A stretch of 64,000 nt of DNA. Source: Chara braunii (lineage: Eukaryota; Streptophyta; Charophyceae; Charales; Characeae). The number at the start of each line of letters is the position of its first letter. The first letter of the stretch is position 1. The position numbers and the translations under genes are program-made. The notes under the pieces were generated by a model. The model worked only from the letters and a program-made list of their open reading frames with translations, ran no database searches and was not told the DNA's origin. Shown here piece by piece: positions 11,382 to 21,675 of this stretch. Where the stretch lies: assembly GCA_003427395.1 (NCBI GenBank), contig BFEA01000019.1:1010208-1074207 (forward strand). Direction: 5' to 3'.

Positions 11382-11757
11382 TTAACAACAGTCGTATTTT
11401 TCATCACCACTTCAAGACACCCTTCACCACTGCAAGATGCAACCCGCCTAAACAGGTGGTTTTCAGGGTCTTCGGACCTTTCACCACTTCAGGACACCCT
11501 TCACCACTTCAGGATGCAGTCTGCCTAACAGGTGGTTTTCTGGGTCTTAAGACCTTCCACCATTTCAGGACCATTCAAGATTTGAAGACTGCCCAAACCC
11601 TCACTTCATCACTTCAGGATGTAGTCTGCCTAAACAGGTGGTTTTCAGAGTCCTCGGACCTTTCACCACTTCAGGACCATTCGGGGTTTTCAGGGTGCCC
11701 AAAACTCTCACTTCAGAATTTTCATTCCTGAATTTTCAGCTATCCGTTAACCACTTG
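11382..11757 (-). mobile_element. Second copy of the 'GAAGTGGTGAAAGG' non-autonomous element
   Basis: On the minus strand it runs ACAAGTGGTTAACGGATAGC ... GTTGTTAACCTTCTCT, the same ends as the 1205-1675 copy, with the same internal units in one orientation. LTR1 and LTR2 lack it at the equivalent place, so it inserted into LTR3 alone. The target duplication is not clear. Confidence 0.65.
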
Positions 11758-11924
11758 TAAAATACCCAGGCGGGTCACTCACACACTCAGGCCGATAAGC
11801 ACTCATACAGGCATGCAGGTCGGCAGGCGTGCACACGCAAAGACTTAGAAAATGGCTCAGGCCACTGGTAGGACTGAGCCCCGTTACTGTACTTATACCT
11901 AATTTGCTCCTCTTCATACCGAAG

Positions 11925-12061
11925 TAGGAGTTAGCTTAGTGGGTTTCAGTGCGGATTGGGAATCAGGTGACTTGAGGATCGAATCCATCCGACCCCGAGC
12001 TAGTTCCATTTTGCAGGAAACTCAACTTTAGCCCCGCGGATGGCTTGCGGGGATTTGAACC
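11925..12061 (+). other. Opposed pair of tRNA-like segments in LTR3
   Basis: Plus strand: A-box TAGCTTAGTGG at 11932-11942 and B-box GGATCGAATCC at 11976-11986. They start 44 bases apart, the spacing of a real tRNA. Minus strand: B-box GGTTCAAATCC (complement of 12051-12061) within GGTCACGGGTTCAAATCC, like a tRNA T-arm; its A box is not clear. No CCA end or complete cloverleaf was worked out, so these are tRNA-derived relics and not genes. The same pair recurs in LTR1, LTR2 and LTR4. Confidence 0.5.
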
Positions 12062-12493
12062 CGTGACCTTAGAGTTAGGATTAGTTATAGTCAGTTGGTC
12101 TGTCTGACACTTGGCAGTTTAGGGTAGTTAGTAGTTAAATTTCATATTTTGTTCTTTTCTTTTTATATTTCTTATTTTTCTTTTATTCTTGATGAGTTAT
12201 TTTTTTTTTCTTTTCCTTTCAGTGTGAACGAATCTCTTACCTTATCATATCTGTCCCGAGTTTCCGACAAATTTGTTCTCGGAAAGAATTCCGATCCCAC
12301 TGCGATCTCGATCGAACAGGGTCCACCTGCGGCTCGGACGAGATCGTTGTAGCCAAGGCCGGTAGCGAGCGTGAGGGAGTGCACGAATGGATGTTCAAGA
12401 AAATGAGCGGGAGGATATCACAAGCAAGCGAGAGGGGAGATGGCCGGTCAGAAGGTAGAGTCGCGCGGGGAGTAGAGGAGATGACCGTTGTCA

Positions 12494-12523
12494 GACCAAA
12501 TACCCTTACAAGGGTATTTGGTC
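12494..12523 (+). other. Perfect 14-bp hairpin at the LTR1 start
   Basis: Arms GACCAAATACCCTT and AAGGGTATTTGGTC with loop AC. LTR3 has GGCC at both arm ends, a paired A-T to G-C change. LTR2 (26135-26164) keeps the arms with one A-C mismatch. LTR4 (about 46197-46228, minus strand) has a larger loop. It could be a transcription or replication signal; function unknown. Confidence 0.75.
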
Positions 12524-13220
12524 ATGCTTTTGCATTCGACACAGTAACAGCGCCGGCTACCATGACAGAGCCAGTCTGGGATGAAAAGCGTGTGCACGCT
12601 TTGGCGTGGCACTTGAAACGATTTCCTCGGTCATTGAGGCCGGGGGGAATCGGTGAAAAACAAAAATTCGAGAATATGCGCTCGCGTTGTAATGATGCCC
12701 GCTGTGATGGTTAAGATTAGTAGTAATACCCTCGGACCGAAAAGGTCATGGGGTTGATTCGGTTAATACTGTGTCGGGTAGATCTACGACACGCACTGAG
12801 ACTTGGCCTGGTACCTGTCTACCTATTGGTACTGGGCGTCTAAAAATATCAATGTTTTTCCTCCTCTGCTCAGCCTAGAGTACTCGGTACATCTACCTCT
12901 ATTAGGTGTTGTACCGGCCGACCTGCTACTTAAGTGTTTTCCGCTACTCTAAGTACCGCGGGCATCTTTTTCCGGCCACCTGAGTGTTTCCCCCACTGCA
13001 ACCCTCAATGTCACGGCTACAAGTTAAGTACCGGCCCGCAGACCTTTCAAAGCGACCAAATGCCCCTACGGGTCATACACACACTCAAGCCGACAAACAC
13101 TCAGACAGGCACGCGGACCAGCAAGCGTGCAAGCGCACAGACTTAAATACAGGCTCGAACCACTAGATATGCGGAGCCTGAATACTCTACAAATAGCTGA
13201 GTTGTTCCCCTTATACTCGA

Positions 13221-13420
13221 GGTGGGAGCTAACCCAGTAGGTTTAGGTGCTGATTATTAGTAGGTTTAGGTGCTGATTATTATACAGGGGATGCAGGGAT
13301 CGAAGCCTACAAACCCCTGAGCTAGCTCCCTTTTGACGGGGAGCTTAATTGTATTTTGCCCCTGGTTACGGTCGCTCGGGACTTGAACCCGCGACCTCCG
13401 GATTANGAGTTAGTTNTTGT
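13221..13420 (+). other. Opposed tRNA-like segments in LTR1
   Basis: Plus A-box TAACCCAGTAG at 13230-13240 and B-box GGATCGAAGCC at 13297-13307. Their start spacing is 67, but a 23-bp tandem duplication (GTAGGTTTAGGTGCTGATTA...) lies between, giving 44 once removed. On the minus strand a B-box GGTTCAAGTCC (complement of 13379-13389) is preceded by an ACTC-TAATC anticodon-arm-like string, resembling tRNA-Lys. Single N calls at 13406, 13416, 13430 and 13461 fall in or beside this segment. Confidence 0.45.
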
Positions 13421-13869
13421 CAGTAGCTTNGTTGGATTTGAGCCTCTGTTGTAACGTGGCNCGCCACATGGCAGGCTAAGATAGTTAGTACTTAGATTAT
13501 ATTCCTTTCTTTTATTTTTATTCGTTATAGTTAGATTCTTCTTTTATTTACTTTTATTATTTTTCGTTTCGGTTTGTCTTTTCTCCTTTTCGATCCCGTA
13601 CCTCACGAGACTCATCCGCCTCGATGAATCCGCAGCAGAACCGTGGGAAGGTTAATTCCCATCAAGGTTGTTGATCGGAGCTTCGGGCTTGGCCGCTCGA
13701 CACTTGCACAACGTCGAGGGAGGGATAGCGCGACGCGAGGGAGGATAGCGCGACGTGAGGGAGGATAGCGCACGAGAAGAAGAAGAGCGACACAGAGTGG
13801 CGTAGCAAGGAAAGGAGAGAGGAGCGCGGCATATCGGGAATGAAGGAGGGAGCGCGCGAAATCGAGGTG

Positions 13870-13931
13870 CACGAAGAAGAAGAAGAAGAAGAAGAAGAAG
13901 AAAAAGAAGAAGAAGAAGAAAAAGAAGAAGG

Positions 13932-13990
<59 letters not shown>
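13870..13990 (+). repeat. (GAA)n followed by a 59-base poly(A)
   Basis: Purine-only tract inside LTR1. LTR2 has a shorter, interrupted version at about 27575-27640 and LTR3 one at 39910-40009. Confidence 0.9.
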
Positions 13991-13994
<4 letters not shown>

Positions 13995-14209
13995 GAGAAG
14001 GGAAGGGGGTTCACCGCGATGCGGTAGATTGTTGTAATTATCGATCTTGAAAGAGCAATGCCTAGTAAGCGCGAGTTATCAGCTCGCACTGATCACGTCC
14101 CTGCCCTTTGTACACACCGTCGTCGCTCCTACTGATTGAATGGTCCGGTGAAGTGACTGGATCGTGGTGATGTCGGCGGTTTGCCACTGGGGGTGTTGTG
14201 GAAAGTTCA

Positions 14210-14600
14210 TTGAACCTTATCATTTAGAGGGAGAAGAAGAACGAGAAGAAGGAGAAGGAGGGGGAGAGAGAGACAACGAAGGGAAAGTGGAAGGAAGAAT
14301 ACGACAACGACGACGCTGACGACGACGACGAAGACTGACGACGAAGACCGACGACGGTGACGACGGCGACGAGGAAGAGAGAACATGTAAGCGTTCAATC
14401 TCACAGCTTACCTCATGGTACTTCCATCGATAGAATAAAAAAAATAAAAAAAAAAAAAAAAAAAAAAAGAATGAATCTTCCGCTAGAACGTGGATATATA
14501 CACTACCGCATACTACACATATGTGTGTATGTGAATGTGTGTGAGAGAGAGAGAGAGAGTACTTCGATCGATTCATTGGGCAAAGGCCGCGGCTGGCCTC
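14210..14600 (+). repeat. GA/GAC-rich low complexity and dispersed 35-bp motif in LTR1
   Basis: 'GACGACGACGAAGACTGACG' type trinucleotide DNA runs 14225-14375. A copy of AATGAATCTTCCGCTAGAAC lies at about 14470 and weaker copies near 14636 and 14699, each ending in 'TTCACTACTAC' or a similar string. Confidence 0.6.
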
Positions 14601-14740
14601 GCGCAACCTCCATCGAAAGGATGACCAAAACCAATCGAATCTTTCACTATAACGTCGAAATATTCACTACTACATGTGGGTGGGTGAGCGAAATAGATCG
14701 AATCTTCTACTGCAACGTCGGAATGTTCACTACTACACTT

Positions 14741-15144
14741 GTGCGTGTGTGTGTGTGTGAGTGAGAGAGAGAGAGAAAGAAGAGAGAGAGAGGGAAAGAA
14801 GAGGGAGGAGAGGAGTCGCACTTTGGTTCTTGGGTACACGTGGCAACTGTGTGCATGGGAAAGAGGTTGTGAGTGGTGTGAGAAACATACCTGGTGATGA
14901 TGCGTGCGGCATTGGCCGTGACCCTGTCTCTTATACACATCTAGATGTGTATAAGAGACAGGTGCGTGTGTGTGTGTGTGAGTGAGAGAGAGAGAGAAAG
15001 AAGAGAGAGAGAGGGAAAGAAGAGGGAGGAGAGGAGTCGCACTTTGGTTCTTGGGTACACGTGGCAACTGTGTGCATGGGAAAGAGGTTGTGAGTGGTGT
15101 GAGAAACATACCTGGTGATGATGCGTGCGGCATTGGCCGTGACC
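14741..15144. other. Artefactual 183-bp duplication around a library adapter
   Basis: 14741-14923 and 14962-15144 are direct copies separated only by 14924-14961, which is the Nextera mosaic end CTGTCTCTTATACACATCT followed by its reverse complement. That is the circularisation junction of a mate-pair library and not genomic DNA. LTR2 has a single copy here (about 28455-28640) with no adapter. One copy plus the adapter should be removed. Confidence 0.95.
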
Positions 15145-15437
15145 TGCTCGTACTTCGGAAGAGTTATTGTCGTCATCATTCGGTGTTGTAGTAGTAGGCG
15201 AGATAGGATCTGCCATCTCTAGTCTGGAGCCGAACGCCAGGTAGGATGTCGTCATTGGTTCTTGTGATGATGATGAGACTATGTCGGCATTGTCAATTGT
15301 GAGTTTTTGCTATGCTCTTATTTGGTGGGACTCGTGATGCAATGCTGCATTTGGTTCGAGGTTACCACTATCTGGTCACATGTGTATAATGTTGTTGATC
15401 TCTGAAGATCACCGTCGGTCATTTTTTTTTTTTCTTG

Positions 15438-15509
<72 letters not shown>
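15145..15509 (+). repeat. ATT-tailed module, copy a of LTR1
   Basis: Starts upstream with CATACCTGGTG, continues TGCTCGTACTTCGG, ATAGGATCTGCCATC, GCCGAACGCCAGGTAGG and ends TTTCTTGC followed by (ATT)n to 15509. It is homologous to the next module. The repeated pairing of body and tail suggests a SINE- or LINE-like copy with a microsatellite tail. Confidence 0.55.
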
Positions 15510-15559
15510 GTGCATGGTAATCTTGGGTACACGTAGCATCTGTGTGGGATCGAGGTTGT

Positions 15560-15928
15560 GAGTGATACGAGGGACATACCTGGTGTTAAAGGTGATCGAC
15601 ATTGGTCGAGATCTGCTCGTACGTCGGAAAGCTGTTGACGTCACCTGTGGCATTGTAGTATAGGCTAGATAGGATCTGCCATCTGTAGTCTGGGCGCAGA
15701 GCGCCAGATAGGATATTGACATTGGTTCTGTGTTGATGATGATGGGACTATGCCAGCATTGTCAATTATGAGTTTTTGCTTTGCTGTCATTTGGTGGGAC
15801 ACGTAATGCAATTTTGTTTTTGGTTCAAGGTCACGACTATCTGGTGATATGTGTATGATGCTGTTTGATTTCTGAAGTTCGATATCTCTCAATTTCCTTG
15901 TTTTTTCTTTTATTATTACTATTATTAC

Positions 15929-15977
<49 letters not shown>
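15560..15977 (+). repeat. ATT-tailed module, copy b of LTR1
   Basis: Same order as copy a: CATACCTGGTG, TGCTCGTACGTCGG, GATAGGATCTGCCATCTGTA, GCGCCAGATAGG, TTTCTTTT then (ATT)n. LTR2 carries both copies at about 29018-29468 (b) and 28600-28955 (a). Confidence 0.55.
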
Positions 15978-16099
15978 TTATTATTGCTATTTCTACGATC
16001 AGACTTGCTTTCTTCCTTACTTCACATGCATGCAAACCGACGACACGCCAAACTGGCGCCAAAACTGGCGACAAAAGCTCAAACTCAAAGCTCATAGAT

Positions 16100-16559
16100 A
16101 TGAGAGATAAGAACACAGGTCCATTACAAGTTCATTGCAGACGAATATGGTGCCACAGCGCCCCAACATATCACTATTCGCACACACAGGATCACCCTGG
16201 ATACCCCACACGCAACACTCTGCTTACAAACACACACACACGATGTACCTCACACTGCACTACACCTACAGCTATACCTAAGCTCTTCTTCAGCCGCTGC
16301 ACTCTCCGGGCATTTGCAGACCACCGTTGCACAAGCCGCTGTAGCAGCGCTTCCGCATGGCTTACGCAGGAATGAATGAATGGCTTGGCGCTGCATCTTG
16401 ATGTATGCTTCTGTTTGGTACTGGCATGCCCTTTCCATTGGCCCTGAGTGCCCACAGTCCCATACGGTACTTGCTTGACTGGGCTTGGACTGACTAGGAT
16501 GTACCGTTGACTCAGTGCAGTCACACTGCTAACCTACCAGGGAGAGCCTACGCACCTTC
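16100..16559. other. Unique LTR1 stretch without recognised feature
   Basis: Conserved with LTR2 (about 29577-30040) and non-coding. No hairpin array or repeat unit was seen. Confidence 0.5.
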
Positions 16560-16564
16560 CATCC

Positions 16565-17512
16565 GAGTGCAGACAGACAGACAGACAAACAGACAAACAA
16601 ACAGACAGACAAACAGACAGGCAGGGTAATAGGTAGTGGGAATGTGTGCGTGCGTGCTTGCAATCGCATGTGTTTTGTCGTGTTTGCTATACGAAATTCC
16701 ACAAACAAAGCTTGACTGTGTGTGTGAGAGAGAGACACACAAAGACACAGACACGAAGAGACACACAGACACAGGCACAAAGAGATACACACAGACAATG
16801 TGACATACGTAGTGTCACACACGCAGACACAGTGTCACGCACATTGTGACACAAATACACAGTGAGACACAACGCACACACATAGTCACACCGACACACA
16901 TACACAGTAACGCAGGTACAGTCACACACACTGTCATACTGTGACAGACACGCATACACGCTGTGACAAACAACGCATGCACAGTGACACACAAATAAAT
17001 GTTGTGACACGGACAGATGTTGTGACACACACAGCTAGATGTCATGACACAGACATATACAGTGACATGCACAGATAAATATTGTGACACACAAACAATG
17101 TGACAGTCACGCAAGCACAAAAACACAGCGACACAGACTGTGACATATACAGTGACGCATACACAGTGGACACACGTGCACAGTCCCAGTCACGCACACA
17201 CACACACACACAGATACAGTGTGATACACACACAAAATACTGTGAAAGTCACACAGTCACGCATTGACACACAGTCACACAATGTCCAACACGCATCCAT
17301 AGTGAAACACACACACGGTCACACGGTGACACATACGCAAGTGACACAGACACTGTGACAGACACAGTGTCACACATTGTGACACATGTACAGACACTGT
17401 GGTACATACACAAATACAATGGCACACAGTCACACAGTGACACATGGTCACACAATGATACAAAGTCACACAATGACGCACAGTCACACAGTGGCACTTA
17501 GACACAGGGGTT
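16565..17512. repeat. GACA tetranucleotide tract and CACAGTG-rich minisatellite
   Basis: (GACA)n/(AAAC)n to about 16625, then about 800 bp built on ACACAGTGACACA words, a cryptic self-complementary repeat (GTGACAC against GTGTCAC). LTR2 has it at 30043-31010. LTR3 keeps only an (ACAG)n tract at about 41427-41520. All frames here are compositional. Confidence 0.85.
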
Positions 17513-17535
17513 TTTCTGAGGGAGTAAGCCAGCGA

Positions 17536-18235
17536 GGATAATAAGAGGAGCAAGGTCCCAAGAGACCTGCCTTATCGCCTAAGCCCGCTTAAGTGAGAAA
17601 AGTAAGCGATCAGAGGAGCGAGGCTCCCAGAAGCCTGCCTTGTCACAATAAAGGCACGAACGGTATGATAAGAGTAGCAAGGCTCCGAGAAGCCTGCCTT
17701 ATTACCAACCAGTCGTGCGTCAATGTAAGTGAGCGGCCTGCCTTATCGCAAATAAAGGCACGAACGGTGTGATAAGAGTAGCAAGGCTCCGAGAAGCCTG
17801 CCTTATTACCAACTAACCGTGCGTCAGTGCAAAAATGTGATAAGAGTAGCGACGCTCTGAGAAGTCTGCCTTATCACAATAATAACAAAGAACAACGTGA
17901 TAAGAGTAGTGACGCTCCGAGAAATCCTGCCTTATCACTATAATGACAAGAACAATGTGATAAGAGTAGCGGGACTCCGAGAAGCCTGCCTTATCACTAT
18001 ATTAACAAGAACAATGTGATAAGAGTAGCGAGGCTCCGGGAAGCCTGCCTTATAACTATAATGAGAAGGACAGTGTGATAATAGTAGCAAGGCTCCGAGA
18101 AGCCTGCCTTATCACACTAATAACACGATATGATAAGAGTAGCAAGGCTCCGAGAAGTCTGCCTTATCACACTAATAACATGATGTGATAAGAGTAGCAA
18201 GACTCCGATAAGCCTGTCTTATTACCTGCCAGTGG
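17536..18235 (+). repeat. Tandem array of about eleven ~41-nt hairpins in LTR1
   Basis: Each unit reads GTGATAAGAGTAGC-AAGGCTCC-GAG-AAGCCTGCCTTATCAC with ~20-bp linkers (period about 60). The outer stem is GTGATAAG/CTTATCAC and the inner stem AGGCT/AGCCT. The first unit has AGGTC/GACCT, a compensatory exchange. LTR2 has the same array at 31040-32106, part of it lost in an N gap. It would be transcribed as a row of stem-loops if the LTR is transcribed. Confidence 0.8.
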
Positions 18236-18259
18236 TGCTTTAATACGACAAAGCAGGAG

Positions 18260-19300
18260 GAGGAGCAAGACACCGAGATGCCTGGCCTATTGCCCAGCTG
18301 CATGGAGGAAGTGGTAGCCCGCCTTACTACCATCTGACCTTGATGTAATGCAAGACAGTAAATAGACGAAGCAAGGTCCTTGAAGTCTAACCTATCACAA
18401 GCAGACGCTCAGTGAAGATGAGTAGATTTTGAATGGTCTACCATACTATTACTAATCTTCTCGAGAGACAGGGAACGATGAAAGCCCTGAAAAGAGATCG
18501 ATCCATTATTAACATATCACTTCCTGATTCAACTTAGGTGGAGGTAGAAGGAATGTGACCCCGTCTGACATGTCCTGCTACCTTAACCTATTGATAAATG
18601 TTTATCTTATGATTCTACTCCATTTGAGATGGATGAAATCTTGTCTATGTATGTCTGGAGGGGAAAGTTTTGACAATGTTAACTCTATATTTTTTCTTCC
18701 TTTAGACGTCTATCTCTGGAAGCTGATCTGATGAGAAGTTAGAAAGGAAGCCTAAAGGGAGTTATGTCGATGTAGTATTATTCCTAACTAAATTGAAGTT
18801 CACTATATTGAACTTTAGATAGGGTTATGTCGATGGCAGAGAGGTATTGAGACCGTGTTGGCCTGTTTGTGATTGCAGGTCATCTTAAATCTTAAGAAGA
18901 CTCACTATGAGTCTATGCAAGACTATATGTTGTTGCCTTATGGTAACATGTCATCTTAAATTTCAAGAAGACTCACTATGAGTCTATGCAATACTATATA
19001 TTGTTGCCTTATGGTAACAGGTTGGTTCACCAACTCAACCCTCACTCAACCTTTACACCCACACTTTGCATCAACCTTGTACTAAATGACGTTTTTGTTT
19101 CGGGTCATTTGTCTAAAGGGTTTGTGTTTGGTCAAAAGAGGTCCTTGAATGACTAAGTCGAAAAAAGAATGTCTGGTTAAAAGGTTTGGAAACGTAAGTG
19201 TGATGTGTGTGAAAGTGAATGAATGGTTGACTCTGCTAGAATTGCGTGATGTGATTGACTCTTGTCTGCAGGTCAGTAAAACGACCAACCACATGCTATT
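18260..19300 (+). other. Structured non-coding leader of LTR1
   Basis: Contains the AAGTTCA/TGAACTT hairpin at 18796-18815, a 70-bp tandem duplication (about 18883-18954 and 18955-19024; LTR3 has only one copy) and a GTTGGT/ACCAAC hairpin near 19020. It ends with TCTTGTCTGCAG just before GTCAGTAAAACGACC, where similarity to compact LTR4 begins. TGCAG/GT looks like a splice acceptor. Confidence 0.45.
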
Positions 19301-20205
19301 CACGGCAACCCATTGAGAAACTTATGGTATCCTGGGCCTTGATCCAGATGTTCCATCAGTGAGCGATTGGTTTGAGTACCGAGCTCTTGCGCTTTTTTCC
19401 TGATCGTTAGGAATATTATGATTATTGCTAAGGAGACAAACCTTATTCATTTCATGTTCATTTCATTTGTACATGTTTAAAAGGTCAATGATCTATGTTT
19501 TCCCTTGATGAATTCAAACTGTTTATATGAATGTGTTACGTGTATGTGACATCTCCTCGCCTAATTACTCAGCCTTATCTCACTTCACATGTATGTATGC
19601 TAAGGTCAAAGGGTTTTTATAGAGAGATATGTGGAATGGACTTAATCACTAGGTAGGATGGGTATGTGTCTTATGCGCAACCCCTGATAATTGAAGTATT
19701 GAGAGGGATCCCGCTTTGAAAAGGAGATAGGTTATGAGTCATACCTATAGAAACTATTTCTAGGCAAATCGTAGTATGCGCGAACGGTCGTCAGTCGAGT
19801 CGACCTGATTGGTAAGTCGGTCCGGGAGATCAACGTCTCGATGCCCGACGCGTATACGGGTCGGTGTTAGGCGTTCAACCGAGCGTATGCCTATGCTACG
19901 ACGATCGAGCAAACGCACTCGGATGACTTACCTCTGCGATTGCAAGTAAAAGCCTTCGCACGAGAGTCAGTTGCTCAACAGGGATACGCCCACCTAAGGG
20001 ATGGTGACAGCTCTGACAGGTGGAGGAGAGTTGTACATCGCGGGGTCTCTGTCCTGTCGTAGGGAGTCGCGAGAGGTATAGCAGGTGCGCACGGTCGGAG
20101 TTAGTCTTACTCTGAAACGGTTCTAAAACTCCTGCGTAATGCGACCGTGAGGTCCGACATTAAAATTATTTTACGTCTGGGTGTGGGACCGCCGCGCCCG
20201 ACAGG

Positions 20206-20223
20206 TGGCGCCGTTGCTGGGGA
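20206..20223 (+). promoter_or_regulatory. Primer-binding site, tRNA-Asp type (unit 1)
   Basis: TGGCGCCGTTGCTGGGGA lies 2 bases after the LTR1 end. Compared with the complement of the plant tRNA-Asp 3' end (TGGCGCCGTTGCCGGGGA) it differs at one base. This is where reverse transcription of the element would start, and it fixes the plus orientation. Confidence 0.85.
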
Positions 20224-21259
20224 TCTCGCTTTCCAACCGAGGTCCTGAGTGAATGGACTCGGGCAATGGTAAAACGATGATCACGGCAAAATGATAACCT
20301 TTAAATGAGCTAACGTAAGTTATGATGTATGAGTTGAATTACCGTAGGTTAGACACTTATAATTTTTCACGCATGAAAGAAGTGTGAGGTCACGTCGGCA
20401 ATGCCAATAGATATCGCATTGCTCGGTGGGTCGACTACCTACCAAGGTCCATAGAAAATAAACTATGACATAGGACAGTAAGAAGTCAAGGCAAACGACG
20501 ACTAGTGAATATAACACATTTAAAAAATGTATAAATTATAAATGATCTAAAGAAGATATCTATACTAGGTATTTTATCGTCATAACTCGATAGCTTACTC
20601 TGCACTTTTGTCTATATTTATCTTCTGTCAACTGAAGTTGTTGGGAGGTTAACACGTCTTTCCTTGTTTGTATCCCTATAGTCATATCTAAGTTGTAAGG
20701 TTATGTCAAAGTTTCATGCCTTGTCAAGTTGAACTATCTTTTCAAATATGTTGCTCACCACCTTAGAAGGTAGAAAACTCTCTACATCCTTGGTTTATAT
20801 CGATAGTAGGGGCAACGAGATAACTTGTATATTGTAAACTTCATAGGTCATATGGCATAATTTTTTCGCGCTTAATTACTTAGAAGGAATCGCTACGAGT
20901 TACTTAATTTTCTTTTCCTTGAATTTTTATACGAAATAAGGAGCACTCGGTCATATGATTATTTTACGCTCTTATGCCTTATGACCCAATGTGATCTGTT
21001 GATGTCAAGCGAGTCAGTAGCGGAAAGTGAGATTGAGGATGCAAGGATGAAAGAAAGGAACCTTTAGAAGAAGGTGGCATGGTAGTCATCAAAACATGAT
21101 ATGAGAGATGTCGCAACTACAAGATGACGCATAATTCTTTATGCCGTCAAGTCATGTTGTTCAACACATCGTGTGATTTCTACATCTTTATCCATCTTTG
21201 TTTAAATCATCAGTTGAATGTTCATGTTAGCAGTAAGTTGTTATACTATATTCCTATTA

Positions 21260-21675
21260 AATATTAAATATAAGCGGTTAACGGGGAGCCCCACTTTTCG
21301 GCCCTGAGTAACTATGAATGATCTTGCAATTAGGGTTTCGGGGTTAAATTTTGTGTTTTTTTGAAATTTTGTTTTTTACCTGTTTTTGTTTTTGGACAAG
21401 CTTGCTGTGTGTCAAATTTTATGTCATTAGGGTTATCAAAATTTGTGTTGTTGATCATCCTTAAAATCCTGAAATTTCGATGAATTATTTTTTGGCAAAA
21501 TGGCATGAAAATGCACTTTTGATGTGCTGTTTTATGTGTTTTTATTTTTTTAATTTTTTTATATAATGTGTTAGTAAGAAGTGCACTCTATACATTGGTG
21601 TGGAGTTTACTTGAAATGGCCTTATGGGTTTCTTATAAATTGAGGTGAAAAATGGGGGGTCAGTTAACCGGCTCG
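21260..21675. mobile_element. Non-autonomous DNA element present in unit 1 only
   Basis: Unit 2 reads straight through CCTATTAGACTG (about 35022-35033), where unit 1 has an extra 423 bp. The flanks are CCTATTA (21253-21259) and CCTAGTA (21676-21682), a near-perfect 7-bp duplication. The inverted sequence CGGTTAAC lies near both ends and the interior is AT-rich. It inserted after the unit was copied, or was excised from unit 2. Confidence 0.6.

Larger units (their letters stand above)
10792..12488 (+). mobile_element. LTR3, 5' part
   Basis: Begins TGTCAGGCC with the family hairpin and then follows the order of LTR1 from 12489: 'CCATGACGGGGCCGGTCTGA', 'GTAATACCCTCTGACCGAAA', a tRNA-like pair, then a T-rich stretch. 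It is clearly more diverged than LTR1 is from LTR2. It ends where LTR1 begins. Its continuation is the segment from about 38485 to 44821; the two parts add to about 8.0 kb, close to the LTR1 length. An extra element sits at 11382-11757. Confidence 0.6.
12489..20203 (+). mobile_element. LTR1: giant LTR (about 7.7 kb) of a LARD-like retroelement
   Basis: It starts TGTCAGACC and ends CGCCCGACA, so the ends are the inverted tetramers TGTC/GACA expected of an LTR. Two bases after the end lies an 18-base tRNA-Asp primer site. Similarity to LTR2, LTR3 and LTR4 begins at this same TGTC in all four, and LTR3 and LTR4 similarity stops at the same end. In order it holds an end hairpin, a tRNA-like pair, a (GAA)n/poly(A) tract, two ATT-tailed modules, CACAGTG minisatellite, an array of hairpins and a hairpin-rich leader. 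About 220 bp near 14.9 kb are an assembly artefact. An LTR this long is unusual; a nested composite remains possible. Confidence 0.6.

Noticed and set aside
14573-15255. Frames of up to 186 codons near 15 kb
   Set aside because: They include translated adapter sequence and a false duplication.
16529-17553. Cys/Val/Ser-rich frames in the CACAGTG tract (also 30003-31057)
   Set aside because: Periodic translation of a minisatellite; no start context, domain or conservation pattern of a protein.
17536-18235. CRISPR array
   Set aside because: The regular palindromic repeats and ~20-bp spacers look alike, but the linkers are variants of one another (for example ATAATGACAAGAACAAT), there are no cas genes, and the context is eukaryotic LTR DNA.
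18715-18775. CTGATGAG followed by GAAA as a second hammerhead
   Set aside because: No helix II can form between CTGATGA and GAAA, and LTR2 changes the sequence to GAGAGG.
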